DNA from: CBDDIP01 sp965229005 | GTDB taxonomy: Bacteria; Actinomycetota; Acidimicrobiia; Acidimicrobiales; Ilumatobacteraceae | Assembly (NCBI GenBank): GCA_965229005.1 | Contig: CBDDIP010000002.1 | Coordinates: forward strand, 372,001 to 436,000 | Length of the DNA stretch: 64,000 nt | Direction of reading: 5' to 3' | Shown: piece after piece, positions 7,984 to 15,348 of the stretch | How the letters are laid out: each line of letters opens with the position of its first letter | Numbering within the stretch: position 1 is the first letter of the stretch | Notes under the pieces: model-generated | Told to the model about the DNA's origin: nothing | What the model saw: only the letters and a program-made list of their open reading frames with translations | Databases searched by the model: none | Position numbers and translations under genes: made by a program

Positions 7984-8077
7984 GGAGAGGTGCCGGAGTC
8001 TGGTCGATCGGACCGCACTGCTAATGCGGGGACCACCTCAAAGTGGTCCGTGGGTTCAAATCCCACCCTCTCCGCCA
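7984..8077 (+). tRNA. tRNA-Ser(GCU)
   Basis: The acceptor stem GGAGAGG (7984-7990) pairs with CCTCTCC (8067-8073), followed by discriminator G and encoded CCA (8075-8077). The anticodon stem CCGCA/TGCGG holds the loop CTGCTAA, with anticodon GCT at 8020-8022. A long variable arm (GGACCACCTCAAAGTGGTCC) is typical of serine tRNAs. The T-loop is GTTCAAATC. It reads AGC/AGU codons. Confidence 0.96.
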
Positions 8078-8082
8078 CGTTC

Positions 8083-8113
8083 AACAGCCCCGGGCGCGAT
8101 GCCCGGGGCTGTT
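8083..8113 (+). terminator. Rho-independent-type terminator after tRNA-Ser
   Basis: Perfect 13-bp arms, AACAGCCCCGGGC (8083-8095) and GCCCGGGGCTGTT (8101-8113), enclose a 5-nt loop. It begins 5 bp after the tRNA CCA. The T-tract is weak, as is common in actinomycetes. Confidence 0.85.
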
Positions 8114-8319
8114 GTCGTTGGAGAGGCGTCGACCCGACCCCCCGCATACCGAGCGCATAGCACGCGCGTCGGCTCACCACCCCGCGTCCACAATGTTGCG
8201 TTTCCATGACGGTCGGTGTAGACAATCTGTCATCTTTCACGGTCCGTTGGGCCCGGACCGGTGATGCGTGTTCTTGCGTGCATCGCGGTGTGGGCGCCGC
8301 CGGGTCGACGAGGAGCGAG

Positions 8320-9561
8320 ATGTACGACGAACCGAACGACGAGCACGACTTCTGGGGTGGTCAGACCTGGACCACCCGGCGTACTCCGACTGAGCACCAC
8401 GACGAGCCGACCCGGCAGTTGCGCCGCGTCGACCCGCGCGAACGGCGCGCCGAGGTCCCGGTCGCCCAGCGCCCGGCGCTGCTGTCTCGCTCGAACGCCG
8501 AGGGCACCGGGCGCTTTCGCTTGCCCGACCGGTTGTTCGGCCGCAACCTGCGCACCGTCGACGGTCGCATCGATCCGTTCCTCGCTCGTCTCGGGATGAT
8601 CGTCCTCGCCGTCGTGCTGCTGGTTCCCGTGGCCGTGTCACTGCGCCCCGAGCACAAGTCCATCCTCCGCTCCGCGCCCACCGGTGGCGCGACCGCCATC
8701 CCCGATGCGCCGTTGTTCGACGACGCCGAACCGGCGACCGACCCCGCCGTCACCGCCGCCGCAGTGATCGTTGCCGACACGGTTGCCGCGTCGTCCGAGC
8801 CGGCGGCCACTGTGCCGGCCGCCACGGATGCTCCGACCACCGCTGCTGCCGCCGTGCCGGCCGAGCAGCGGACCGAGGCCGCCCCGACGGCGACCACGGT
8901 GAAGAAGTCGACGCCGGTCACCCAGCCGCCGGTCGAGAAGGTGGCCACCACCAACTCGTGCGCGACGAAGTACACGATCGTTGCCGGCGACTCGTGGATC
9001 GGCATCGCCCGTCGCGCCGGTGTCACCACGAAGGCGTTGCTGGCCGCCAACAACGCCAAGGCAACGACGGCGATCTACCCCGGCCGCACGGTGTGCCTGC
9101 CTGCCGGCGCCACGCAGCCGCCGGTGACGACGAAGCCCGTCACCACGACGACGGCCAAGCCGGCAACGACGACGACGGCCAAGCCGAAGACCACACCGAC
9201 CACCGCCAAGCCGGTGACCACGACGACGGCCAAGCCGGCGACGACCACGACGAAGGCCCCGGTCGTGGTGCCCACCCGGACGTACTCGCGTGCCGAGGTC
9301 GAGGCGATCATCCGTGAGGTCTGGCCCGACGAGCTCGAGGACAAGGCGGTGGCGATCGCCAAGCGCGAGAGCAACCTGATCCCGACGGCGCGCAACTCGT
9401 GCTGCCTCGGCCTGTTCCAGATCTACTACAGCGTCCACAAGACCTGGCTGGCGGCGATGGGCATCACCAGCTCGTCGCAGCTGTTCGATCCCCGGGCCAA
9501 CGCCTACGCCGCCCTCGTGCTCTACAACCGAGCCGGCGGCTGGGGCCCCTGGGGCGGCTGA
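8320..9561 (+). CDS. LysM-domain lytic transglycosylase-like cell-wall protein
   Basis: A 413-residue protein starting at ATG 8320, with AGGAG at 8311-8315. It has an N-terminal cytoplasmic region of about 85 residues and one transmembrane helix (LGMIVLAVVLLVPVAVSL). An Ala/Thr/Val-rich stalk follows, then a LysM domain (YTIVAGDSWIGIARRAGVTT ... YPGRTVCLP) that binds peptidoglycan. Next comes a low-complexity linker repeating TTTAKPAT/TTAKPVT units. The C-terminal SLT-like domain has KRESNLIPTARN (likely catalytic Glu), LGLFQIY and NAYAALVLYNRAGGWGPW. It probably cleaves or remodels peptidoglycan outside the membrane. The frame continues upstream to 8206, but the ribosome-binding site favours 8320. 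Confidence 0.85.
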   Translation: MYDEPNDEHDFWGGQTWTTRRTPTEHHDEPTRQLRRVDPRERRAEVPVAQRPALLSRSNAEGTGRFRLPDRLFGRNLRTVDGRIDPFLARLGMIVLAVVLLVPVAVSLRPEHKSILRSAPTGGATAIPDAPLFDDAEPATDPAVTAAAVIVADTVAASSEPAATVPAATDAPTTAAAAVPAEQRTEAAPTATTVKKSTPVTQPPVEKVATTNSCATKYTIVAGDSWIGIARRAGVTTKALLAANNAKATTAIYPGRTVCLPAGATQPPVTTKPVTTTTAKPATTTTAKPKTTPTTAKPVTTTTAKPATTTTKAPVVVPTRTYSRAEVEAIIREVWPDELEDKAVAIAKRESNLIPTARNSCCLGLFQIYYSVHKTWLAAMGITSSSQLFDPRANAYAALVLYNRAGGWGPWGG

Positions 9562-9590
9562 CCACCGCAGCCTGGCTCGCCCGGCCCCAT

Positions 9591-9787
9591 CCGTGAGTTT
9601 GCGTGCCGCCCCTGACTCCCAAACTCACGAAGGTCGACGCTCCGTGAGTCTCCGGGCCACCCGTGGCCGCCAACCTCACGAACCCTCGGTGCGTCCGTGA
9701 GTTTCCGGATGGGCTGACGCCCCCGAGCCTCACGATCACACCCATCCGTGAGCCGCCGGTGCGCCTGCGCGCCCCCAGCCTCACGAA
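9591..9787. repeat. Four-unit CCGTGAG...CTCACGA hairpin array
   Basis: Four imperfect units of 41-42 bp occur at 9591-9631, 9642-9682, 9695-9735 and 9746-9787. Each opens with CCGTGAG and closes with its near-complement CTCACGA(A). They are separated by only 10-13 bp, giving a period of about 52 bp. The interiors differ. Each unit could fold as a hairpin. The array fills most of the 286-bp gap between the wall enzyme and tRNA-Arg and is not coding. Confidence 0.75.
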
Positions 9788-9847
9788 GGGTCGGGCGCAA
9801 TCGGGTTTCCGTCGAGAGGCATGGCCCCTACACTTCGGGACCGCACT

Positions 9848-9920
9848 GCGCTCGTAGCTCAATGGATAGAGCATCTGACTACGGATCAGAAGGTTAGGGG
9901 TTCGAGTCCCTTCGAGCGCG
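9848..9920 (+). tRNA. tRNA-Arg(ACG)
   Basis: The acceptor stem GCGCTCG (9848-9854) pairs with CGAGCGC (9913-9919); the discriminator is G9920 and CCA is not encoded. The anticodon stem TCTGA/TCAGA holds the loop CTACGGA, with anticodon ACG at 9881-9883. T-loop GTTCGAGTC is present. The 3' part, from 9898, recurs exactly at 29874, so this gene is the apparent insertion target of the island to its right. Confidence 0.97.
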
Positions 9921-9962
9921 CTGAACAGTGAGCGGTCCTCCGGGGCCGCTCATCTGCGTTTT
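9898..9962 (+). repeat. Left 65-bp direct repeat (attL-like)
   Basis: These 65 bp, from GGGTTCGAGTCCC in the tRNA-Arg T arm through its terminator to GCGTTTT, are identical to 29874-29938. Flanking bases diverge on both sides. The copy here completes an intact tRNA gene, as expected for the tRNA-side boundary of an integrated element. Confidence 0.9.
9929..9962 (+). terminator. tRNA-Arg terminator inside the left repeat
   Basis: The stem TGAGCGG (9929-9935) pairs with CCGCTCA (9946-9952), and TCC/GGGG can extend it. TCTGCGTTTT follows. It is duplicated at 29905-29938 as part of the direct repeat. Confidence 0.75.
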
Positions 9963-10039
9963 CGGGCAGGTGCCGAGGCACGATCGCCGAGAAGCGAGGA
10001 CTGACTGAACAGACGATGCCGAGCGACTTCGCTCGATTC

Positions 10040-10054
10040 GATGTCTGAGACATC
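10040..10054. repeat. Short palindrome GATGTC-TGA-GACATC
   Basis: Perfect 6-bp arms around TGA lie in the 127-bp gap between the left repeat and the first island gene. It could be a weak terminator for the minus-strand operon or a recombinase arm site. Neither is supported further. Confidence 0.3.
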
Positions 10055-10089
10055 TTCCTGTCTGGCCCACTGTGAGGCCTCGATCAGCG

Positions 10090-11019
10090 TTAGTAAGCGA
10101 GCTCCGAGTCCACGATGCCCTGAACGGGCAGGCCGTCGATGTGGGCTGCCACGTTCGATCGCAGCAGAGCAGCAAACGACCGCTCCATCATTCCTGGTGT
10201 GTTCGCCGTGTGCGGAGTCACGATCGCGCTGTCGAGAGTCCACAGCGGGTGGCCGGGTGGCAGCGGCTCCGGATCGGTGACGTCCAGCGCTGCGCCGCCG
10301 ATCCGACCGAGCCGGAGCACCTCGGTCAAGGCTTCGGTGTCTACGTGCTGGCCTCTTGCGACGTTCACGAGCCACGCGTCGGGTCCCATCAGCTCGAGTT
10401 CGGTGCGCCCGATGACGCAGACGGTGTCGTCCGTCAACGGCAGCGCCAGTACCACGACGTCGGAGTCGGTGAGCACGGGGTGGAGTTCGGAAGTCCCTGC
10501 GACACGGTGGACGCCAGGCATGGCGACCGGGCTTCGGCGCACAACCGTGTTGCGTGTCTCGAATGGCGCCAACATCCGGATCAGTGAGCTCGCGATGCCT
10601 CCTCCGCCGACGATGGTGACCCGTGATCCGTGCAGGTTGCGACCGTCGGCGCGACTCCATTCGGACTGCCGGGCGAAGTGAGCCACCCGACGAAATGCGC
10701 ACAATATGAGGGCCAGCGCGTGTTCCCCGACTGCGTCGCCGTAGATGCCCTTGGCACAGCTCCAGACATGGTTGGATCGAAGCAGCGTTCGGAAATTCTC
10801 GACTCCGGCCGTGGCCAGCTGGACCCAACGGAGCTCCGGTGCTCGTCGGAGGTAATCGTCCAGCCCGGCCGGTGAGCCGCTAAACCAGATGAGTCCCGTA
10901 GCGTCCTCCGGCTCGACGAGTACTCCGCCGCCGTCGGCCACGGCGCGGCGAACCCACTGCGGCGCACTGGCCGGACCGACAGTCACCAACGACGATCTCG
11001 CTCTCAACTCTGTAGCCAT
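10090..11019 (-). CDS. D-isomer-specific 2-hydroxyacid dehydrogenase
   Basis: A 309-residue NAD(P)-dependent enzyme reducing 2-oxo acids or oxidising D-2-hydroxy acids in the cytoplasm. The Rossmann motif is TIVGGGGIASSL (about residues 134-145), where the third Gly of GxGxxG is replaced. Catalytic residues are visible as Arg in NVARGQHVD, Glu in DPEPLPPGHPLW and His in VTPHTANTP. It is the last gene of a minus-strand unit aldolase-tetR-dehydrogenase and starts 4 bp after the tetR stop. Its ATG lies inside the operator at 11011-11028. The role in the island pathway, such as handling a 2-oxo acid released by the aldolase, is inferred. Confidence 0.87.
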   Translation of the reverse strand: MATELRARSSLVTVGPASAPQWVRRAVADGGGVLVEPEDATGLIWFSGSPAGLDDYLRRAPELRWVQLATAGVENFRTLLRSNHVWSCAKGIYGDAVGEHALALILCAFRRVAHFARQSEWSRADGRNLHGSRVTIVGGGGIASSLIRMLAPFETRNTVVRRSPVAMPGVHRVAGTSELHPVLTDSDVVVLALPLTDDTVCVIGRTELELMGPDAWLVNVARGQHVDTEALTEVLRLGRIGGAALDVTDPEPLPPGHPLWTLDSAIVTPHTANTPGMMERSFAALLRSNVAAHIDGLPVQGIVDSELAY

Positions 11020-11028
11020 ACGGCTACA
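11011..11028. promoter_or_regulatory. Island operator 1: TGTAGCC-ATAC-GGCTACA
   Basis: Perfect 7-bp arms with a 4-bp spacer. It covers both the tetR stop codon (11024-11026) and the dehydrogenase start codon (11017-11019). Binding here would block an internal promoter, or stop elongating polymerase between the two genes. Confidence 0.8.
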
Positions 11029-11728
11029 TTAGTTCGGGATGGCTGACTCGGTTCAATGTGGGGCGAATGAGGTCGTAGAGCTCGGAACGCGTCAGGTGGT
11101 CGAGGCCGAGGCCGCGAGTGAGGTACGGCTCGAACAGGCGCCATCCGAGAAGCGCGCCGATCAAGGTGCCGACCAGCGCACGAGTGGCCAGCGCCTCGTC
11201 AGCACTGCTCGCGCCGAACTCCGCCGATGCGAGCTCGGCCACGCGGCGAAGCGTCAGCGATTCCGCCGGGATCACGTCATCCGACTCACCCTGCAGGATT
11301 CCCCACGCAAGGACTCGTGCCAGGGTTCCAGAGCCTTCGAGGAGGATGTGATCCATCGCCTCGGTCAGCGTCGTTGATGACTTGACGACCTGATAGGTCA
11401 CGTCATAGGCGTGCGCCATCGCCGCCTTGACCACCTCCGACTTGGTGCCGAAGTGCCGGTAAACGAGGCCGTAGTTCACATGGGCACGTTCGGCGACCTT
11501 GCGTAGTGAGACCTCGCTCGGTCCCCCCACCGCACACAACTCCACCGTGGCCTGGATGATCGCTTCGATTACCTCGTCGCGGCCCGTCGGCTTCGGTCGC
11601 TGCTTGTCAGCCGGCGATCCGGAGCGACTCAGATTAGGCGGTGTGGCCCGCGCCCGGGATGGGGCGGCCCGTTTGCGAGCGCGATCGGGTGCGGTCGCCG
11701 GGCTGGTCGGTTTGGTCGGTTTCGTCAT
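11024..11728 (-). CDS. TetR-family transcriptional regulator (probable island regulator)
   Basis: A 234-residue repressor-type protein. A basic, Pro-rich N-terminal tail of about 55 residues precedes the helix-turn-helix: EVSLRKVAERAHVNYGLVYRHFGTKSEVVKAAM (here in part EVSLRKVAERAHVNYG then YRHFGTKSEV). The C-terminal ligand/dimer domain follows. I start at the ATG 11728 (MTKPTKPTSP); the frame extends upstream to 11857. It is the only DNA-binding protein in the island, in the same unit as the aldolase and dehydrogenase, and adjacent to two of the seven operators. It is therefore the best candidate for binding TGTAGCC-N4-GGCTACA, responding to a pathway compound. Confidence 0.88.
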   Translation of the reverse strand: MTKPTKPTSPATAPDRARKRAAPSRARATPPNLSRSGSPADKQRPKPTGRDEVIEAIIQATVELCAVGGPSEVSLRKVAERAHVNYGLVYRHFGTKSEVVKAAMAHAYDVTYQVVKSSTTLTEAMDHILLEGSGTLARVLAWGILQGESDDVIPAESLTLRRVAELASAEFGASSADEALATRALVGTLIGALLGWRLFEPYLTRGLGLDHLTRSELYDLIRPTLNRVSHPELM

Positions 11729-11834
11729 GTTGATCGTGTGAGCTCCGTCTGGACGGGGGCGCCACGGAGCGAACGAGCGCCGACATCGATCACCGATCCC
11801 GAGCGACGGGAGCGTAACCGCGGGACGCTGCCCC

Positions 11835-12617
11835 TCACGGCTCCGCTCCACGAGCATCTCTCATCTCGCGTGCCAGTCCACGGCGAAGCGCGTCGAGATC
11901 GGAGACGGCGGTGACCATGGCGAAGCCCTGATCGAAGAACGAGCGTGCCTGATGTCCGCTGGATGCGTGGATGCCGGCGACGACTCCGTGTCGATTGCAC
12001 GACTCGAGGATGACGTTGATCGCAGCGTCCAGCTCGGCGGTTCGGTCCCACGGCTTCATGCCGAGCGAGATCGAGAGATCTGCCGGTCCGATGTACACAG
12101 CGTCGACACCCGGGACCGCACAGATCTCATCGATGTGCTCGAGGCCGGCCGCTGTCTCGACCATGACGATGCAGATGGTGTTTTCGTTCACCGTTCGAGG
12201 GTCGACCCCTACGCGACGGCTCGCTCGCACCGGTCCGAAACTCCTCGATCCGCTTGGCGGGTACTTCGTCGCTGCGACGACCGCCCGAGCGTCATCGGCA
12301 TCGTCGATCAGCGGAGCGATGACCCCTTCGGCGCCGGCGTCCAACGCGAGCCCGGGCCAGCCGGCCTCGAGAGATGGGACTCGAACGAGCTTTGTCGGAG
12401 CGGTGCTCGCCAGCGCCCCGAGGATCGCCACCATGCCCGGGTAGCCGGCCAGCCCGTGTTGGCAATCAACGACCACGTAGTCGAGCGGCTGCGTCGCGAC
12501 GGCACTCGCGGCAATCGGTGAATCAAGCATGACCCAGCCACCGAGTGCGCCCTCATTGGCCCAACAGGTTCGTAGGTCGGGTGGATCGACCGTGCTCACC
12601 TGCTGATTCTGGTACAT
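11835..12617 (-). CDS. HpcH/HpaI family aldolase
   Basis: A 260-residue class II (metal-dependent) aldolase of the type cleaving 4-hydroxy-2-oxo acids to pyruvate plus an aldehyde. Family marks are VVVDCQHGLAGYPGM (early His/Asp region), VRVPSLEAG, GAEGVIAPLIDDADDA, a central VETAAGLEHIDEI (metal-binding Glu) and AVYIGPADLSISLG (metal-binding Asp). The start is ATG 12617. It heads the minus-strand unit with tetR and the dehydrogenase and is divergent from the SDR/dehydratase unit, with operator 2 between them. It probably performs the last carbon-carbon cleavage of the island pathway. Confidence 0.9.
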   Translation of the reverse strand: MYQNQQVSTVDPPDLRTCWANEGALGGWVMLDSPIAASAVATQPLDYVVVDCQHGLAGYPGMVAILGALASTAPTKLVRVPSLEAGWPGLALDAGAEGVIAPLIDDADDARAVVAATKYPPSGSRSFGPVRASRRVGVDPRTVNENTICIVMVETAAGLEHIDEICAVPGVDAVYIGPADLSISLGMKPWDRTAELDAAINVILESCNRHGVVAGIHASSGHQARSFFDQGFAMVTAVSDLDALRRGLAREMRDARGAEP

Positions 12618-12686
12618 CGGTCATCCCTTTCGCGCGGGCGTGCAATTCGATCGTAGTCGTCCGCCTCCTCCAAGCCTTTGCAGTAC

Positions 12687-12704
12687 TGTAGCCATAAGGC
12701 TACA
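12687..12704. promoter_or_regulatory. Island operator 2: TGTAGCC-ATAA-GGCTACA
   Basis: A perfect palindrome in the divergent promoter region between the aldolase (minus, start 12617) and the SDR (plus, start 12750). One bound dimer could control both directions. Confidence 0.85.
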
Positions 12705-12749
12705 CTGTTGGTTCAACAGGCGAGCAGAGAGCGAGTGTGGACGGTGCCC

Positions 12750-13592
12750 ATGGATCAACGGATGTCGATCAGTGACCTGTCGGCGGCTCAAGGTCGGCTG
12801 ACCGGTCGTGTGGCCGTGGTCGTGGGCGGCGGTGCCACCGGAGATGATCCAAACACGCCAGGCACCGGAGAAGCGACTTGCAAGGTCTTCGCCGCCGCCG
12901 GTGCCACGGTCTGCGTCGTTGGACGCACCGAGACCAACACATCCAAGACGGTCGAATCGATTGTCGCACGAGGTGGTTCAGCGGTGGGCTTCATCGGCGA
13001 TGCGTCCGAGACGGCAACGTGCGACCGCATCATCGCCGAGGTCGCTGCCATGTTCGGGCGGCTCGACGTTCTGGTCAACAACTTGGGTTTCTACGACGGC
13101 GCTTCGATCGCGGAGACAAGCGACGACGTGTGGGATCGGTCCATCGCGGTCAACCTGCGCGCCCCAATCGCGATGACCCGCGCCGCCGTTCCTCACCTCG
13201 CAGGATCACCGAACGCGTCCGTCATCAACGTCAGTGCCGTGTCCGGCATGCTCGCGTCAGAGTCGGCTCCATATGGAACGACCAAGGCCGCGGTCATCGC
13301 GCTCACGCGTGACATGGCGTCGGGCTTGGGTCGCCACGGGATCCGGGCAAACTGCCTCGTCCCTGGGCATCTCCACACGCCGAGCGGAGTTCGTAGCCGA
13401 AACGATCGGCGTGAGCTGCGTCGGCGACTGTCGATGACAGGCGTGGAGGGGACGGGATGGGATGTCGCGTGGGCCGCGCTCTTTCTTGCGTCGGATCAGG
13501 CGGGCTTCATCACGTCGGCAGTGCTGCCGATCGACGGCGGGGTGACCCAACAGCTGCAGCAGGCCGCGATCATCCGCCTCGGACTTGGCTGA
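12750..13592 (+). CDS. Short-chain dehydrogenase/reductase with insertion in the nucleotide-binding loop
   Basis: A 280-residue SDR. The glycine motif reads VVVGGGATGDDPNTPGTGEA, with extra residues between the first Gly and the GxG; such insertions occur in a known SDR subset. Other marks are NNLGF (NNAG equivalent), catalytic Ser in INVSAVSG, YGTTK as the YxxxK catalytic pair, and a C-terminal LPIDGGVT. Start ATG 12750 is chosen over in-frame GTG 12735 and over ATG 12762; no strong ribosome-binding site decides. It lies 51 bp upstream of the dehydratase gene in one unit controlled by operator 2. It probably oxidises a hydroxyl group to a ketone with NAD(P). Confidence 0.87.
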   Translation: MDQRMSISDLSAAQGRLTGRVAVVVGGGATGDDPNTPGTGEATCKVFAAAGATVCVVGRTETNTSKTVESIVARGGSAVGFIGDASETATCDRIIAEVAAMFGRLDVLVNNLGFYDGASIAETSDDVWDRSIAVNLRAPIAMTRAAVPHLAGSPNASVINVSAVSGMLASESAPYGTTKAAVIALTRDMASGLGRHGIRANCLVPGHLHTPSGVRSRNDRRELRRRLSMTGVEGTGWDVAWAALFLASDQAGFITSAVLPIDGGVTQQLQQAAIIRLGLG

Positions 13593-13643
13593 CCGATCGA
13601 TCCATCGCGGGAGTTCAGGACCAACGAGCAAGGGGGAGGGGCT

Positions 13644-15341
13644 ATGGAATCGACAACGCCGGTTCAGCTGCGGAGTGCTGCGTGGTTCGCGCCAGATGAT
13701 CTCCACGGCTTCGCGTCTCGGGCTCGCGCGCTTCAGATGGGCTATACACGGGCCGACTTCACTGACAAACCGGTGATCGGAATCCTCAGTACGTGGAGCG
13801 ATCTGAATCCGTGCCACGCGCACTTCAAAGATCGAGCAGAAGCAATCAAGCGAGGCGTGTGGCAGGCCGGGGGGTTCCCTGTGGTCATCCCCGTTCAATC
13901 CGTGTCCGAAACCTACGTACGCCCCTCGTCGATGATGTACCGAAACTTCCTCGCGATGGAGGCCGAGGAGGTCCTTCGCTCGTACCCCATCGACGGTGCC
14001 GTGCTGATGGGCGGCTGCGACAAGACAACTCCTGGCTTGTTGATGGGCGCGATCAGCGTGGATCTCCCGACGATCTTCATGCCGGCGGGTCCGATGTTGC
14101 GCGGCAACTGGCGCGGCGAGAAGCTCGGCTCTGGGATCGACATCTTCAAGCACTGGGCGGATCGGCGCGCCGGCAACCTCGATGACTGCTCCTGGGGCGA
14201 GCTAGAGGAGGGCATCGCGCGTTCGTACGGTCACTGCATGGTCATGGGCACGGCCTCCACGATGACGTCGGTCGCTGAAGCGCTCGGCCTTGCTCTTCCC
14301 GGGTCGGCGTCGATTCCCGCGGCAGACGCGAATCACCCGCGCATGGCTGAGAACTCCGGACGGCGGATCGTGGAGATGGTTCGAGAAGGCCTCAAGATCT
14401 CCGACATCCTCGACGAGCGTTCCTTCGAGAACGCAATTCGGATCGTCCATGCTCTTTCGGGATCGACGAACGCGGTCATTCATCTGATCGCGCTCGCACG
14501 GCGTGCCGGCGTGCCACTCACGCTGGACAGCTTCGATGAGATCGCTCACGCCACGCCGGTGCTTGCGAACATCAAGCCTGCCGGCGACACCTATCTCATG
14601 GAGGACTTCTTCTACGCCGGCGGCCTACGTGCCTTGATGGTGCAGCTCGGGTCGTTGCTGCGATTGGACAGCCGAACTGTGACCGGGCGGTCGCTCGGCG
14701 ACAACATCGTCGGCGCCAGCACCTACGACAGCGACGTGATTCGCGACTTGGACCATCCGATCTCGGAGGCCGGCGGGATCGCAGTGTTGCGTGGCAACTT
14801 GGCGCCAGATGGCGCGATCATCAAGCCGACGGCCGCCGAAGCACGTCTTCTGAAGCACACCGGCCGCGCCGTCGTGTTCGAGGGCTACGACGACATGCGT
14901 CAACGTATCGATGACGAGGACCTTGATGTCGACGAAACCAGCGTTCTCGTGCTGAGGAACGCAGGTCCGCTCGGCGGTCCGGGGATGCCGGAGTGGGGTC
15001 AGTTGCCGATTCCCGTCAAGCTGCTGCGACAGGGAGTTCGCGACATGGTCCGTGTCTCGGACGCACGAATGAGCGGCACCTCATATGGCGCGTGCGTCCT
15101 CCACGTTGCGCCGGAGGCCTATGTCGGTGGGCCATTGGCGTTGGTGAAGGATGGCGATCTCATCACGCTCGACGTCGGGCAGCGCCGCTTGGCGTTGCAC
15201 GTCGACGAGGCGGAGATGGCGCGACGTTGGGCCGAGTGGCGACCCCCCGCCCCTCGGTTCACGCGCGGCTATGGATCGTTGTTCGTGCAGCACGTCTCGC
15301 AAGCCAACGATGGCTGTGACTTCGACTTCCTCGCTCCTTGA
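13644..15341 (+). CDS. IlvD/Edd family dehydratase (sugar-acid dehydratase type)
   Basis: A 565-residue iron-sulfur dehydratase converting 2,3-dihydroxy acids (sugar acids such as arabonate or xylonate, or dihydroxyisovalerate) to 2-oxo-3-deoxy acids. Candidate cluster cysteines are in LNPCHAHF (about residue 55), MGGCDKTTPG (about 125) and YGHCMVMGTASTM (about 195). The C-terminal half has LRNAGPLGGPGMPEWG and VSDARMSGTSYGACVLHV. The start ATG follows a purine-rich GGGGGAGGGG. The chromosome would have its own IlvD for amino acids, and the island location argues for a catabolic substrate. It could feed 2-oxo-3-deoxy acids to the HpcH/HpaI aldolase. Confidence 0.92.
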   Translation: MESTTPVQLRSAAWFAPDDLHGFASRARALQMGYTRADFTDKPVIGILSTWSDLNPCHAHFKDRAEAIKRGVWQAGGFPVVIPVQSVSETYVRPSSMMYRNFLAMEAEEVLRSYPIDGAVLMGGCDKTTPGLLMGAISVDLPTIFMPAGPMLRGNWRGEKLGSGIDIFKHWADRRAGNLDDCSWGELEEGIARSYGHCMVMGTASTMTSVAEALGLALPGSASIPAADANHPRMAENSGRRIVEMVREGLKISDILDERSFENAIRIVHALSGSTNAVIHLIALARRAGVPLTLDSFDEIAHATPVLANIKPAGDTYLMEDFFYAGGLRALMVQLGSLLRLDSRTVTGRSLGDNIVGASTYDSDVIRDLDHPISEAGGIAVLRGNLAPDGAIIKPTAAEARLLKHTGRAVVFEGYDDMRQRIDDEDLDVDETSVLVLRNAGPLGGPGMPEWGQLPIPVKLLRQGVRDMVRVSDARMSGTSYGACVLHVAPEAYVGGPLALVKDGDLITLDVGQRRLALHVDEAEMARRWAEWRPPAPRFTRGYGSLFVQHVSQANDGCDFDFLAP

Positions 15342-15348
15342 CAGCGAG

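Noticed and set aside
9121..9270. Tandem DNA repeat or CRISPR inside the LysM gene
   Set aside because: It is an in-frame Thr/Ala/Lys/Pro linker (TTTAKPAT-like) between LysM and the SLT domain, so it is coding low complexity.
9591..9787. CRISPR array
   Set aside because: Units are imperfect, the gaps are only 10-13 bp, only the inverted ends are conserved, and no cas genes are near.
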